Below are positions 35,747 to 44,996 of a stretch of DNA of 64,000 nucleotides, one piece after another. Position 1 is the first letter of the stretch. Every line of letters begins with the position of its first letter. The translations under genes were made by a program, and so were the position numbers. This DNA comes from Rheinheimera sediminis (GTDB lineage: Bacteria > Pseudomonadota > Gammaproteobacteria > Enterobacterales > Alteromonadaceae): positions 62,001-126,000 of the forward strand of contig NZ_RZUF01000015.1 in the NCBI RefSeq assembly GCF_004005375.1, written 5' to 3'. The notes under the pieces were generated by a model. The model did no database searches. It was given only the letters and a program-made list of their open reading frames with translations, and was not told the origin of the DNA.

Positions 35747-35881
35747 TTGCCTGAGTCCTTGCTTTCTAATTTTGTCTGTAGCTAAGTTAGCTGATATTTA
35801 GTTGCCTAAACCAGATCCAGAACAAAAACAAATGAATAAATTGCAGAAGAAAAGTCAATTGAAGCGGTTCACAGCAGTGAA

Positions 35882-35924
35882 ATCATAGCCTCTGCAGCTT
35901 GTACAGTGCTGCAGAGGCTATGAT
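35882..35924. repeat. 17-bp perfect inverted repeat after the RND efflux operon
   Basis: Arms of 17 bp (35882-35898 and 35908-35924, beginning ATCATAGCCTCTGCAGC) are perfectly complementary around a 9-base loop. It lies 8 bp beyond the RND pump stop codon on the minus strand. It could serve as a terminator, but no T-tract follows on either strand; it could also be a repeat element. Confidence 0.7.
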
Positions 35925-35932
35925 GAGGAGGA

Positions 35933-38900
35933 TTAATGCGGTTGTTCTGGCTTAGCCGGTCTCTCTGAGTCCAGTTGCTCTAACTGCTTACTGATAGTTT
36001 GTGGTGAGCCGGTATTACGTGCCAACGCCATATAAGCGACAGGGACCACATAAATAGTCAGTAAAGTTGCTATGCCGACACCCGCGAAGATCACCATACC
36101 TATCACCATCCGGCTTTCTGAGCCAGGACCTGAAGTGACAATCAGTGGAATAGCACTGAATACAGTCGTAAAAGCGGTCATCACTATCGGACGTAAACGT
36201 AAAGCTGAAGCGCGTTTAATCGCCTCTTCAAATTCCACGCCAGCATCCCGCAGCTGATTGGCAAACTCAACGATAAGAATGCCGTTTTTCGCCACTAAAC
36301 CTATCAGCATAACTAAGCCTATCTGGCTGTAAATGTTCAGCGTCATACCGGAAAAATACAGCCCGGCCAAAGCTCCAACTAAACCCAAGGGCACGGTTAG
36401 CATGATGATCAAAGGATGAACAAAACTCTCAAACTGAGCAGCCAGAACCAGATAAGTGATCAGCAGCGCCAGTGCAAAAACAAGCACAGTCGATTCGCCG
36501 CTTTCCTGGAAAAGCAGCGATTCGCCTTTGTAATCTATACCCACTGTGCCTTCGATATTGTCTTTGACTGTTGTTTCCAAAAACTCCAAAGCTTCACCCA
36601 GACTGTAACCTGGTGCCAGATTGGCAGTGATAGTGATACTGCGCATTCTGTTATATCTGTTCAGGCTGGAGGTGGTTGCGGCTTCTTTTAAGCTAACCAG
36701 ATTGTCCAATGGCACCAGTTTGCCAGACTCAGTTGAGCGCACATAGACATTGCTGATGCTACCCGGTTGAGCAAAGTCTTTATCTTCACCTTCCAGTATT
36801 ACATCATATTCTTTACCACGGTCGAGGAATGTAGTGACTCTGCGTCCACCCAGCATAGCCTCCAGTGCCTGACCTACAGCACCAACCGAAATGCCTAAAT
36901 CGGCGGCTCTTTCGCTGTTAATTTCTACCAGAACCTGCGGCACCGTTTCTTTATAGTCATGATCCAGCATCAGCAGGTTTGGGTTCTCTGCAGCTTTGGC
37001 CATGACGATGTCGCGCCACTCAACCAGTTCCTGATAGGTATTGCCCTGAATGACAAATTGTACCGGTCGACCACCGCCACGCCCGCCACCTAAACCGCTA
37101 CGCATAAAGGTAAAAGCTTTTACATCAGGTAATTCATTCAGCTTACCACTGACCTCCTGCATCAATTCAGGGGTTCTTCTTTTGCCGTTGCTCCAGTTTT
37201 CTGTGCCTATGATGGCCACGCCTCCGGAATTGCCCCAGCCAGGCACCCGGATCAATAAGCGGTTAAATTCGCCCGTTTCGTAGTAGGGCAGCAGAATATC
37301 TTCAATCAGCCTCATATTACGGCTGTTGTTGGCATAGCTTGCTCCCTCAGCTCCACTCATATTGACAAAAAAAGTACCTCTGTCTTCCTGTGGTGCCAGC
37401 TCCGAAGGAATGAGCTTCAATAGCATCAGCGTAGCTACAAAGCTAAGCCCTAACACCGCCAGTGTTGGCCAGCGATAACTCATCACGCCGTTGAGCTGAT
37501 GTCTATACCCGGTTTCCAGCTTAGCAAAACCTTTATGCATAGCCGCGCTGAAACGGGATTCGCGTTTTTTGTGCGTCAGTAATTTACTGGCCAGCATAGG
37601 GGATAGCGTTAAAGCGGTAATGCCAGAGAAGACCACTGCAGCCGCTACAGCCAAAGCAAACTCGGTAAAGAGTTTGCCAAGCTCACCTTGCATAAACACC
37701 AGAGGTACAAACACAGAAATCAGTACCAAGGTTGTAGCCACTACAGCAAAACCGACCTCTCTGGCGCCACGGTAGGAGGCTAATAGCGGATGTTCACCTT
37801 CTTCAATGCGTCGATAAATATTTTCCAGCACCACAATGGAATCATCTACAACTAAACCTATAGCCAGTACCATAGCCAGCAGGGTTAATAAGTTAATCGA
37901 AAAGTCGAGCGCATAAAGCACGGTAATAGCAGCAACCAGAGCTACAGGTACTGTGACTGCCGGAATAAAGGTGGCGCGTAAATTGCCAAGAAACAGGAAA
38001 ATAACCAGCACTACCATTCCCATGGCGATGCCCAAAGTGTTGTACACCTCTTTGATCGACTCAGCGATAAACAGGGACGAGTCGTAGCCTGGTTCTATCG
38101 TCGTGCCTGCAGGCAAAGTCGCTTTTACTTTTTCCATTTCGGCGCGGGCATTTTTCACTACATCCAGCGTATTGGCTTTTGACTGTTTAATAATGCCAAT
38201 ACCCAGCAAGTTTTTACCGTCACCACGGAATTCATTTTCCTCGTCTTCCGAGCTCAAGATAACTTGTGCCACCTCGCCTAAACGCACCAAGTAGTTGTCT
38301 TCACCCCGTTTTATGGCTAAGCGATTGAAATCTTCCTGAGTTTTGTAGGTACGTACCACCCGAACCGTAAAGTTACGATCTTCAGATTTGATATTTCCCG
38401 CAGGCAATTCAACGTTCTCAGCCCGCAGCACAGTTTCAATATCCTGCACTGTGACTCCGCGGGCGGCCATCGCATCTTTATCTAACCAGAGCCTCATGGC
38501 ATAGCGACGTTCGCCGCCAATCTGAATACGAGCTACGCCATCGACCACAGAAAAACGTTCCACTATGTAGCGGTCGGCATAATCGGACAACTCAAGGTTG
38601 GTCATGGTTTCGCTATTCAGCACGAACCAGGCAATGGTGTCATCATCTCCGTCTGCTTTAAAAACCTCAGGCGGAAAGGCCTGGTCTGGCAAGTTATCTA
38701 AAATACGCGAAACCCGCTCACGCACATCGTTGGCTGCGGCGTCTATGTCACGATTAACATTAAACTCTATAGTGACATTAGAGCGGCCATCACGACTGTT
38801 AGAACTGATGTTTTTGATGCCCTCAATGCCGGAGATCCGATCTTCAATAGGTTGAGTGATTTTGGTTTCTACGATCTCGGCGGACGCACCAGGATAATCT

Positions 38901-39046
38901 GTACTTACTGTGACTATAGGCGCATCAATATCAGGAAACTCACGCAGCGGCAGCATAGTGAAGCATACAATACCGAAAATAAGTAAGATCAGATTAACTA
39001 CGGTGGCAAAAACCGGTCTTTTAACCGAAACATCTGAAAGCCACAT
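35933..39046 (-). CDS. RND efflux transporter, inner-membrane permease subunit
   Basis: A 1037-residue HAE1-type RND pump that uses the proton gradient to export drugs or other compounds. Twelve membrane helices and two large periplasmic loops are evident. Visible motifs: MWLSDVSVKRPVFATVVNL at the start, GLVVDDSIVVLENIYRR with the paired proton-relay aspartates in helix 4, and LVAKNGILIVEFANQLRD in helix 10-11. The two-base gap to the adaptor gene upstream shows an operon. There is no outer-membrane channel gene beside it, so it probably uses a TolC-like protein encoded elsewhere. Confidence 0.93.
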   Translation of the reverse strand: MWLSDVSVKRPVFATVVNLILLIFGIVCFTMLPLREFPDIDAPIVTVSTDYPGASAEIVETKITQPIEDRISGIEGIKNISSNSRDGRSNVTIEFNVNRDIDAAANDVRERVSRILDNLPDQAFPPEVFKADGDDDTIAWFVLNSETMTNLELSDYADRYIVERFSVVDGVARIQIGGERRYAMRLWLDKDAMAARGVTVQDIETVLRAENVELPAGNIKSEDRNFTVRVVRTYKTQEDFNRLAIKRGEDNYLVRLGEVAQVILSSEDEENEFRGDGKNLLGIGIIKQSKANTLDVVKNARAEMEKVKATLPAGTTIEPGYDSSLFIAESIKEVYNTLGIAMGMVVLVIFLFLGNLRATFIPAVTVPVALVAAITVLYALDFSINLLTLLAMVLAIGLVVDDSIVVLENIYRRIEEGEHPLLASYRGAREVGFAVVATTLVLISVFVPLVFMQGELGKLFTEFALAVAAAVVFSGITALTLSPMLASKLLTHKKRESRFSAAMHKGFAKLETGYRHQLNGVMSYRWPTLAVLGLSFVATLMLLKLIPSELAPQEDRGTFFVNMSGAEGASYANNSRNMRLIEDILLPYYETGEFNRLLIRVPGWGNSGGVAIIGTENWSNGKRRTPELMQEVSGKLNELPDVKAFTFMRSGLGGGRGGGRPVQFVIQGNTYQELVEWRDIVMAKAAENPNLLMLDHDYKETVPQVLVEINSERAADLGISVGAVGQALEAMLGGRRVTTFLDRGKEYDVILEGEDKDFAQPGSISNVYVRSTESGKLVPLDNLVSLKEAATTSSLNRYNRMRSITITANLAPGYSLGEALEFLETTVKDNIEGTVGIDYKGESLLFQESGESTVLVFALALLITYLVLAAQFESFVHPLIIMLTVPLGLVGALAGLYFSGMTLNIYSQIGLVMLIGLVAKNGILIVEFANQLRDAGVEFEEAIKRASALRLRPIVMTAFTTVFSAIPLIVTSGPGSESRMVIGMVIFAGVGIATLLTIYVVPVAYMALARNTGSPQTISKQLEQLDSERPAKPEQPH

Positions 39047-39048
39047 GC

Positions 39049-40104
39049 TTATTGCCCCACTTTGGTGATCAATGAACCAGAACGAATTTTGGTCGTACCT
39101 TCAATCACCACTTCATCACCTGCGTTCAGGCCGGAGATAATCTCCACCAGGCCCGACATACGTTGACCAAGCTGAACTTCGGTTTGTATCGCATTATTGT
39201 CTTTGTTGACGACAAAGACATAATGTTTGTTTTGCAATGGCACTATGGCCTTTTCAGAAATTTGCAGCGCCTGCACTTCATCTAAAATCACGCTGACATT
39301 TAGCAGCATACCAGGACGTAATTCCAGTTGACCATTAGGCACTAAAGCATGGACCTTCACGGAACGTGTAATGGGGTCTAACCTGGTATCTATGGCTTTG
39401 ATCTCTCCTTTAAATACTTGACCAGGATAAGCCACACTGCTGGCGTTTACCGCCATACCGGCTTTTAGCTGTGCCAGATAATACTCGGCGACGCTGAATT
39501 CAAGGCGGATCAGATTTAAATCGTCCAGCGTGGTCAGTACAGTGCCCGCTGTTAAATAAGCGCCTTCACTGACCTGACGTAACCCCAGAACCCCAGCAAA
39601 AGGCGCTCTTATTGTCATTTCATTTAAACGTGCCTTGACTGCATCCAATTGAGCTTGAGTCGTTTTAACCCTGGTCTGTTGTTCGTCCAACAAGGATTGC
39701 GCTGTGGCTTGAGTTCTTGCCAGATTTTTTACTCTGTCTAACTGACGTTTCTGGTCAAGCAAAGTTGCGGATAGCTCTGCAACCCGGGCACGTTCTTCGA
39801 CATCGTTTAACTGTGCTATTAAGTGATCTTTCTCGACTCGCTGGCCCTCACGAATATGCAGCTCAGTCAGATAGTCACTGGTATTGGTTACAATGTGCAC
39901 TGACTGATTGGCAAGCGCTGTTCCAAGACTGCTGACCTGACGAACTAAAGATGACAGACTGACCACCTGAGTGTTGACTAAAGTGGCTGAATTTTTCGCC
40001 TTTTGTTCTTCTTCAGGAGATTGATTTTGAGAAAAAAGATAGGCAACAAAGGCAGACATTCCAATCAATAAAACCCATATCAGGCGCGAATTTTTTTGCG
40101 TCAC
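39049..40104 (-). CDS. RND efflux periplasmic adaptor subunit
   Basis: A 351-residue membrane-fusion protein that links the RND pump to the outer-membrane channel. It has an N-terminal membrane anchor (about 8-24), barrel-sandwich halves (HIREGQRVEKDHLIAQL and IRAPFAGVLGLRQVSEGAYL), a helical hairpin between them (about 100-160), a beta-barrel (LRLEFSVAEYYL-type region at about 195-270) and a C-terminal domain ending GDEVVIEGTTKIRSGSLI. It is followed by the pump gene. No local regulator gene was found. Confidence 0.92.
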   Translation of the reverse strand: MTQKNSRLIWVLLIGMSAFVAYLFSQNQSPEEEQKAKNSATLVNTQVVSLSSLVRQVSSLGTALANQSVHIVTNTSDYLTELHIREGQRVEKDHLIAQLNDVEERARVAELSATLLDQKRQLDRVKNLARTQATAQSLLDEQQTRVKTTQAQLDAVKARLNEMTIRAPFAGVLGLRQVSEGAYLTAGTVLTTLDDLNLIRLEFSVAEYYLAQLKAGMAVNASSVAYPGQVFKGEIKAIDTRLDPITRSVKVHALVPNGQLELRPGMLLNVSVILDEVQALQISEKAIVPLQNKHYVFVVNKDNNAIQTEVQLGQRMSGLVEIISGLNAGDEVVIEGTTKIRSGSLITKVGQ

Positions 40105-40217
40105 GGTAACTCCAGTCTGGTACTCTTTAAGTAGTGGGCCTTATTGTAGGGAATAATAGTCAGCACAGTGCACTGATTATCGCAATGACTCAGGTGTTGG
40201 TCGTATCGGAGGAGTGA

Positions 40218-40313
40218 ATGTCGGAACAAAAATGTGAGTTTTGTCACAATATGCGTTTTTACATGGTCTGGGTAGTGCTGATGATTGCCTTTTATTTTTG
40301 GTACATGGATTAA
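40218..40313 (+). CDS. 31-residue CxxC membrane microprotein
   Basis: An ATG at 40218, with a strong ribosome binding site GGAGGAG at 40208-40214, opens a 31-codon frame. The protein begins MSEQKCEFCHNMRF, giving a Cys6-x-x-Cys9 pair, then one hydrophobic helix (about 16-29, VWVVLMIAFYFWY). The TAA stop overlaps the next start as TAATG, so the two genes look translationally coupled. I recognise no family. A metal- or redox-sensing role for the CxxC is a guess. It is real by its signals rather than by homology. Confidence 0.6.
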   Translation: MSEQKCEFCHNMRFYMVWVVLMIAFYFWYMD

Positions 40314-40981
40314 TGGATAAATTACAGTACAGAGCTGCGACCGCTAAGGGCGGCGTAAAAACCTTGCTGGGCAGTGCTCTGGCCTTGCTGTTGTGGTTAC
40401 TATTATTGTTGCTGATCCCCACTATGCTGCATAACACGGCTTGGGCGCTACTGCTGATTTGTTGTTTGCTGGGGCTGTTTGCCGGTTATGCCAAACTGAC
40501 CGAACCCTTGTACGTGGTTGAGTTAGATCAACAAGGTTTTTCTTATCTGCATCACAAAGGGCGCTGGTTTATTCCCTGGCAGGGTTTTGCTTTTACCTCA
40601 GTAGCCGAACTTGCGGGTGAGGAGTTGGCTTATATAGGAGTAAAACTTCAGGATTACGACCCGTTTTTACAACAGCTTCAGCCGCGTTTAGCAGTCAATT
40701 TGATGGTGGAACAGCGCCATCTTCTTATTGCTGCTTTAGGTCGCAATTGTCCCACTGGCACTTGCCCTTCTGATTTGCTGATTGAAGTAGGAGAATTCAG
40801 GACTGCCAACTGTAGCTACAGAGGCGCTATTGCAATGTTTGGCCGACGCATGGAATTATTGCGCCAATTAACGGGTTTCGATCTTTTTATTCCAATCACT
40901 TCTATAGGCGCAGAACCTGCTGATTTTTGCCGCAAAGTGAATCAAATCCGGTTACAATGTTTAAACAATACAGTGACCTAG
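40313..40981 (+). CDS. DUF2982-like membrane protein
   Basis: A 222-residue protein with two adjacent membrane helices near the N-terminus (about 18-37 and 42-62) and a soluble C-terminal part. Recognisable pieces are GRWFIPWQGFAFTSVAE, PRLAVNLMVEQRHLLI and PSDLLIEVGEF; overall it resembles DUF2982 proteins of Vibrio and Shewanella. The function is unknown. The ATG overlaps the stop of the upstream 31-residue ORF, which supports this start over the longer open frame. Two cysteine-containing segments (NCPTGTCPSD) are noteworthy beside a CxxC microprotein. Confidence 0.65.
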   Translation: MDKLQYRAATAKGGVKTLLGSALALLLWLLLLLLIPTMLHNTAWALLLICCLLGLFAGYAKLTEPLYVVELDQQGFSYLHHKGRWFIPWQGFAFTSVAELAGEELAYIGVKLQDYDPFLQQLQPRLAVNLMVEQRHLLIAALGRNCPTGTCPSDLLIEVGEFRTANCSYRGAIAMFGRRMELLRQLTGFDLFIPITSIGAEPADFCRKVNQIRLQCLNNTVT

Positions 40982-40998
40982 ACACTTGATGCGTGTCT

Positions 40999-41013
40999 GT
41001 ATCATAATGATAC
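40999..41013. promoter_or_regulatory. Perfect 7-1-7 palindrome upstream of the 111-residue ORF
   Basis: GTATCATAATGATAC is a perfect palindrome centred on 41006, 33 bp before the ATG at 41047. It is a plausible operator but matches no regulator consensus I can name with certainty. Confidence 0.4.
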
Positions 41014-41046
41014 GACGAAATATAAGTTAAAAATGGTATTACAGTT

Positions 41047-41382
41047 ATGAATAATTATGAAAAAGCATTTTTAGTCAGTGGACGTAACACTCTGATCCAC
41101 AAACAGAAAAAAGTTGATTTAGTTATTGTTAATGACTCTGGTGATCCGGTCATTGTTTCAACTCGCCACGGTGTAAAAATATTTGAAGAAGAAGTACCAT
41201 CCAGCAAAGCTGAAGCCAAAGCGCGTTATCTGGAGTTGGTCGATATTGCCAGTTCTGACGTATTTAGTGAGAACAAAACATTGTTGTTTGTTCAAGCCTT
41301 GAATAATAAAGAATACAAGGTGGACTACAGCAAAGTGGGTACTGACTTGTTCATCCGTATTCACCAAGAGAATTATATTTAG
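41047..41382 (+). CDS. Conserved-looking hypothetical protein, 111 residues
   Basis: A small soluble protein with no signal peptide or membrane helix. It alternates short strands (VDLVIVNDSGDPVIVSTRHGV) with a charged helix (SSKAEAKARYLELVDIASSD) and ends TDLFIRIHQENYI. I do not recognise a family. Coding is supported by the even codon use, the ATG start and the close position between the DUF2982 and FapA genes on the same strand, with 98 bp to the latter. A palindrome lies upstream at 40999-41013. Confidence 0.6.
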   Translation: MNNYEKAFLVSGRNTLIHKQKKVDLVIVNDSGDPVIVSTRHGVKIFEEEVPSSKAEAKARYLELVDIASSDVFSENKTLLFVQALNNKEYKVDYSKVGTDLFIRIHQENYI

Positions 41383-41480
41383 ATCTATTTGTACAAATCC
41401 TGCTTTTGGGCAATTAAACAACCTCTTGCCTGATGAATGTGTCGTGGAAGCGGCTTGGTATAAAAAAGTGGTAATTGCTT

Positions 41481-43157
41481 GTGACAGTAAATGTTTTAGC
41501 GTGTCAATTTAGCCTAAAAGACGATCTAGTCTTTATTCACATACCCGTTTCCCAGACGAATCTCACTGCTGACCTGTTAAAAGAACAATTACAACAAGCT
41601 GGCTATGGACGTTGTTTATTATTACAGGAACAGGTCAAAAATCTTTTGCTGGAATATCTGCAAGTCCAGCAGAAGATAAAACAGAACCTGCAAGCCGAAG
41701 GTCATGTACTAAAATACAAAGTTGCAGAGCGTGTCCATGCGAAGTTAAAAGTCGAAATCAGCAGTGATGCAATGCTCGCTATTGCAGAAATTACTGCTGC
41801 TTATGGCGGCAATCCTATTTCAGCGAACGAAGTGGTTAAAGCAGGCCAAGAAGCCGGCATAGTGTTTGGTTTTAAGAAAGAACAAATTCTTCATTTAGTG
41901 GCTCAGGCCAGCAGGGCAGAACCAGGTAGTAAACTTAGTGCAGAAATAGCCGAAGGTAAACTATCTAGCCCTGGTCGTGACTCAATATTTGAGCTACTGA
42001 TCCGTGACATGTCCAACCGCAATAAACAGCCCATAGCCCGCTCTGAGGGCAGAGTTGATTTACGTGACTTTGGCGCTATTGCCTCTGTGAAAGCGGGTGA
42101 AGTATTGATGCATCGCTTGCCGCCAAGCAAGGGTAAAGAGGGGATGACGGTCACAGGAACCCGTTTATCTGCTGAAGATGGTGAACAATTACCTTGGGGT
42201 ACTGCTGAAGGAGCCGTCATTTCAGAGGATAATCCTGATCTGCTCATTGCCAGCCGCGATGGTATGCCACGTTTGCTTGAGGCCGCTGTTGCTGTTGACG
42301 AAGTCTTTATGATTAATAAGGTCGATGCAGGCTCAGGTCATATTATTTTCAAAGGTGCTGTTGTAATCAATGGAGATGTGGGCCAGTCGATGAAAGTCAT
42401 AGCTGGTGGCAATGTCTTCGTCAAAGGCTTATTCGAAGGCGAGCTCATTGAATCCGGTGGCGATATCATCATAACAGGTGCAATTATTGGCCATCAGATC
42501 GGCGAAGTGGGTGCAGATACAGTACTCAGTACACAAGTTCGGGCTAAAGGTAATGTGCAATGTAATTTGGCGCAGTATGCCAATATAAAATGTGGCAATC
42601 GTTTGACCGTGACCAAACAATTACTTCATTGTCAGGTAGAAGCTGATTCGGTATTGGCTGGAACTGAAGATAAAGCCAATGGGAAAATTGTCGGTGGTCG
42701 TTATTATCTGGGTAATGGATTACGTTGCGGTAATCTTGGGGCGCCCTCTGGTAGTTTATTGCAAATTGTGCTGAACAAGCAGATGGATCCACTGGTTGAG
42801 AAACAGAATGTGTTGCGTGCCAGTTTAGTAGGTATAAAAGCTGAAATGGAGCTGGTGAAACAACATGTGGAGCAGCTCAAACAAATGGAGAAATCACCTG
42901 CGGTTCAAGAGCAAATGGCTGCCATGGTGGCTGAGTTTGATGAACATCGCAGTATAGCTTCGGCTTTTATTGCTGACATTAAACAGCTCGAAGAGCAGAG
43001 GCGGCAGTTATTACTATCAGTTTCTATTGAAGTCACTCAGCAACTTTTTGCCGGGGTAGAGTGCAGTTTTGGCAATGAGTTACTAAGAACAAAAAAAGAG
43101 TACGGTGCTTCCCGTATTCGCTTATCTGAACAAGGTGTGTTGATCGAAGTGCCATAG
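41481..43157 (+). CDS. fapA: FapA family protein (DUF342)
   Basis: A 558-residue cytoplasmic protein. The N-terminal FapA domain (about 85-260: VERVHAKLKV-like, GNPISANEVVKAGQEAGIVFG, GEVLMHRLPPSKGKEGMTVTG) is followed by a right-handed beta-helix (about 280-430, with GSGHIIFKGAVVINGDVGQS and GGDIIITGAIIG) and a long C-terminal coiled coil (about 440-530). In Vibrio, FapA controls polar flagellar assembly. Here it is far from any flagellar cluster and no FliA promoter was found. The start GTG at 41481 is my choice; TTG six bases upstream is also open. Confidence 0.85.
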   Translation: MTVNVLACQFSLKDDLVFIHIPVSQTNLTADLLKEQLQQAGYGRCLLLQEQVKNLLLEYLQVQQKIKQNLQAEGHVLKYKVAERVHAKLKVEISSDAMLAIAEITAAYGGNPISANEVVKAGQEAGIVFGFKKEQILHLVAQASRAEPGSKLSAEIAEGKLSSPGRDSIFELLIRDMSNRNKQPIARSEGRVDLRDFGAIASVKAGEVLMHRLPPSKGKEGMTVTGTRLSAEDGEQLPWGTAEGAVISEDNPDLLIASRDGMPRLLEAAVAVDEVFMINKVDAGSGHIIFKGAVVINGDVGQSMKVIAGGNVFVKGLFEGELIESGGDIIITGAIIGHQIGEVGADTVLSTQVRAKGNVQCNLAQYANIKCGNRLTVTKQLLHCQVEADSVLAGTEDKANGKIVGGRYYLGNGLRCGNLGAPSGSLLQIVLNKQMDPLVEKQNVLRASLVGIKAEMELVKQHVEQLKQMEKSPAVQEQMAAMVAEFDEHRSIASAFIADIKQLEEQRRQLLLSVSIEVTQQLFAGVECSFGNELLRTKKEYGASRIRLSEQGVLIEVP

Positions 43158-43310
43158 GCACTTAGCACCACCTTATACCAGTGATTTTAGTTTTTCTGCC
43201 AAACTGGCCTGCCTTTTGCTTTATTTTTGTTACGTACTGCTGGCGTCAATTTTTTGCAGCGAAGGGTGCTTTGTAGAGGTGCTATCGCTGCATGTGGTGG
43301 AAGAAAGACA

Positions 43311-44987
43311 ATGCTCCAAATACAACGATGCTTTATTTTATTTTTGCTCAGCGCTGCTTTGCTCGGATGTGGCGGCGGTGGTGGTAGTGACTCCAATACG
43401 GGTGGGACAGCCGCCAGTGTGAACGCGGGTCTTGATCAAAGTGTTGACGAGACCAATACCTTTACTTTGAGAGCATTGGCTGACCCTGCAGGAGGCTCTT
43501 TCGCTTGGCGGCAGTTATCCGGCGCAGAAATAGCGGGGATGCCTTCAACTTCTGCTTCCGTCACTCTGACTGCTCCAGCAGTGAAAACTGATAGCAATTT
43601 AGTGTTTCAGGTAACCTATACCACGCCCTCAGGGCAAAACCTCACCGATGAAACCCAAGTGCGGGTGATTGCTAAAAATCAGTCTCCTGTTGCAGTACTG
43701 CAAATCACTCAACCAAGCATACTCCCTGTTGCGCAGGGCTTCACCGCTGTGATTAGTGCCACAGACTCTTATGATTTGGATGCTGATGGCAGTATTGTCA
43801 GTTATGCCTGGGTTCAAACCTCGGGTCCTGCAGTCAGTCTGATAGGTGCAACAACATCCACTGCCAGTTTTGTGGCACCTTTGGTGGCTACTCAACAAGA
43901 TGTAGAACTTACACTCACTATTACCGATGACGAAGGAGCTACAGGCCAAAGCAGTATTAAAGTTCCTGTTCGTGCAAGTATCCAGCAAATTATAGCCGAC
44001 GCCGGACAGGATCAAAAAGTTCGGGAGTTTGCGGAGGTCTTTTTAGACGGCAGAGGTTCCAAAACTGTCTCTGGGAGTTTTAGTTGTCGCTGGAGTCAGC
44101 TCAAAGGCCAGACGCTGGTGCTGAAAACCCCCGCGTCCTGTCAGGCGTCTTTTATCGCCCCTGATATTTCTGGAACCAGTCAGTTGGAACTCCAACTGAC
44201 AGTGACGGACAGTAATAATCAAAGCGCCACAGATACTGTGCTAATCACTGTCAGTAATGCCGTTTTGGGCGATTTACCCGATACGGGAGTGAACCAGTGC
44301 TATGACAACTCTGGGGAGATCCCTTGTGGTAGTGCCGCATTCCCCCGTCAGGACGGTGATGGCGGTCGTGATAGCGTAGTGCAATACCTGCGAAAAATTG
44401 GTAAAGGCGAGAAAGCTTTTGATTTTACAAAGTTAGATCAGTTTGGCGACGAAGTGCCAGACTCATCCAACGATTTCGCCTGCATCAGGGATAATGTAAC
44501 AGGCTTGATTTGGGAGCTAAAAGAACCCGTGATCTCAGCACCGCCAGCGAGCACGTTAAGAGCGGCCAATAATAGATATAGTTTTGTTAACGCAGACCCG
44601 GGCAATGGCGGTGAAAGTGGTGAGGCAGCGCCAGCTTTGAGTAGCTGCCCGAGCGAAGCTGATTGTGGTTTAGGCGCCTACATCGAAGAGGTGAATGAAA
44701 CCGTCTATTGCGGTGGAGCCAACTGGCGTTTGCCAACGACAGAAGAGTTGATGTCGATCGCTGATTTTGGCCGTCTTGGCGAAGCGCACTTGTTAGACCC
44801 TGCATTCTTTCGCTTTGAGCCAGATGTAGCGATTCAGGATAATTTGTTCTACTGGACCAGACAAACCAGCGCTGAAGGCGGTGGTGGCATTAGCGCCTGG
44901 GTGTTTGACATCCGCAATGGCAATGACAATACAGTGCCCAAGCTGGAAACTCAGTTGGGATTTGTACGTTTGGTCCGCTCGCCATAA
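43311..44987 (+). CDS. Lipoprotein with PKD/Ig-like repeats and a C-terminal Lcl (DUF1566) domain
   Basis: A 558-residue surface-type lipoprotein: lipobox LLGC followed by a Gly/Ser linker, then about three Ig/PKD-like units (AGLDQSVDETNTFTLRA, SYDLDADGSIVSYAWVQTSG, AGQDQKVREFAEVFLDGRG; about 30-325) and a C-terminal DUF1566 domain (about 385-555) with VTGLIWELKEP and NWRLPTTEELMSIADFG. PKD units are usually spacers; Lcl domains bind collagen or other matrix in a Legionella protein. I chose the ATG at 43311 because the lipoprotein signal follows it. It is co-transcribed with a second Lcl gene 9 bp downstream. Confidence 0.82.
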   Translation: MLQIQRCFILFLLSAALLGCGGGGGSDSNTGGTAASVNAGLDQSVDETNTFTLRALADPAGGSFAWRQLSGAEIAGMPSTSASVTLTAPAVKTDSNLVFQVTYTTPSGQNLTDETQVRVIAKNQSPVAVLQITQPSILPVAQGFTAVISATDSYDLDADGSIVSYAWVQTSGPAVSLIGATTSTASFVAPLVATQQDVELTLTITDDEGATGQSSIKVPVRASIQQIIADAGQDQKVREFAEVFLDGRGSKTVSGSFSCRWSQLKGQTLVLKTPASCQASFIAPDISGTSQLELQLTVTDSNNQSATDTVLITVSNAVLGDLPDTGVNQCYDNSGEIPCGSAAFPRQDGDGGRDSVVQYLRKIGKGEKAFDFTKLDQFGDEVPDSSNDFACIRDNVTGLIWELKEPVISAPPASTLRAANNRYSFVNADPGNGGESGEAAPALSSCPSEADCGLGAYIEEVNETVYCGGANWRLPTTEELMSIADFGRLGEAHLLDPAFFRFEPDVAIQDNLFYWTRQTSAEGGGGISAWVFDIRNGNDNTVPKLETQLGFVRLVRSP

Positions 44988-44996
44988 GGGATTTCT

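Noticed and set aside
40999-41013. Palindrome as a Fur box
   Set aside because: It lacks the repeated GATAAT hexamers; the match is too poor.
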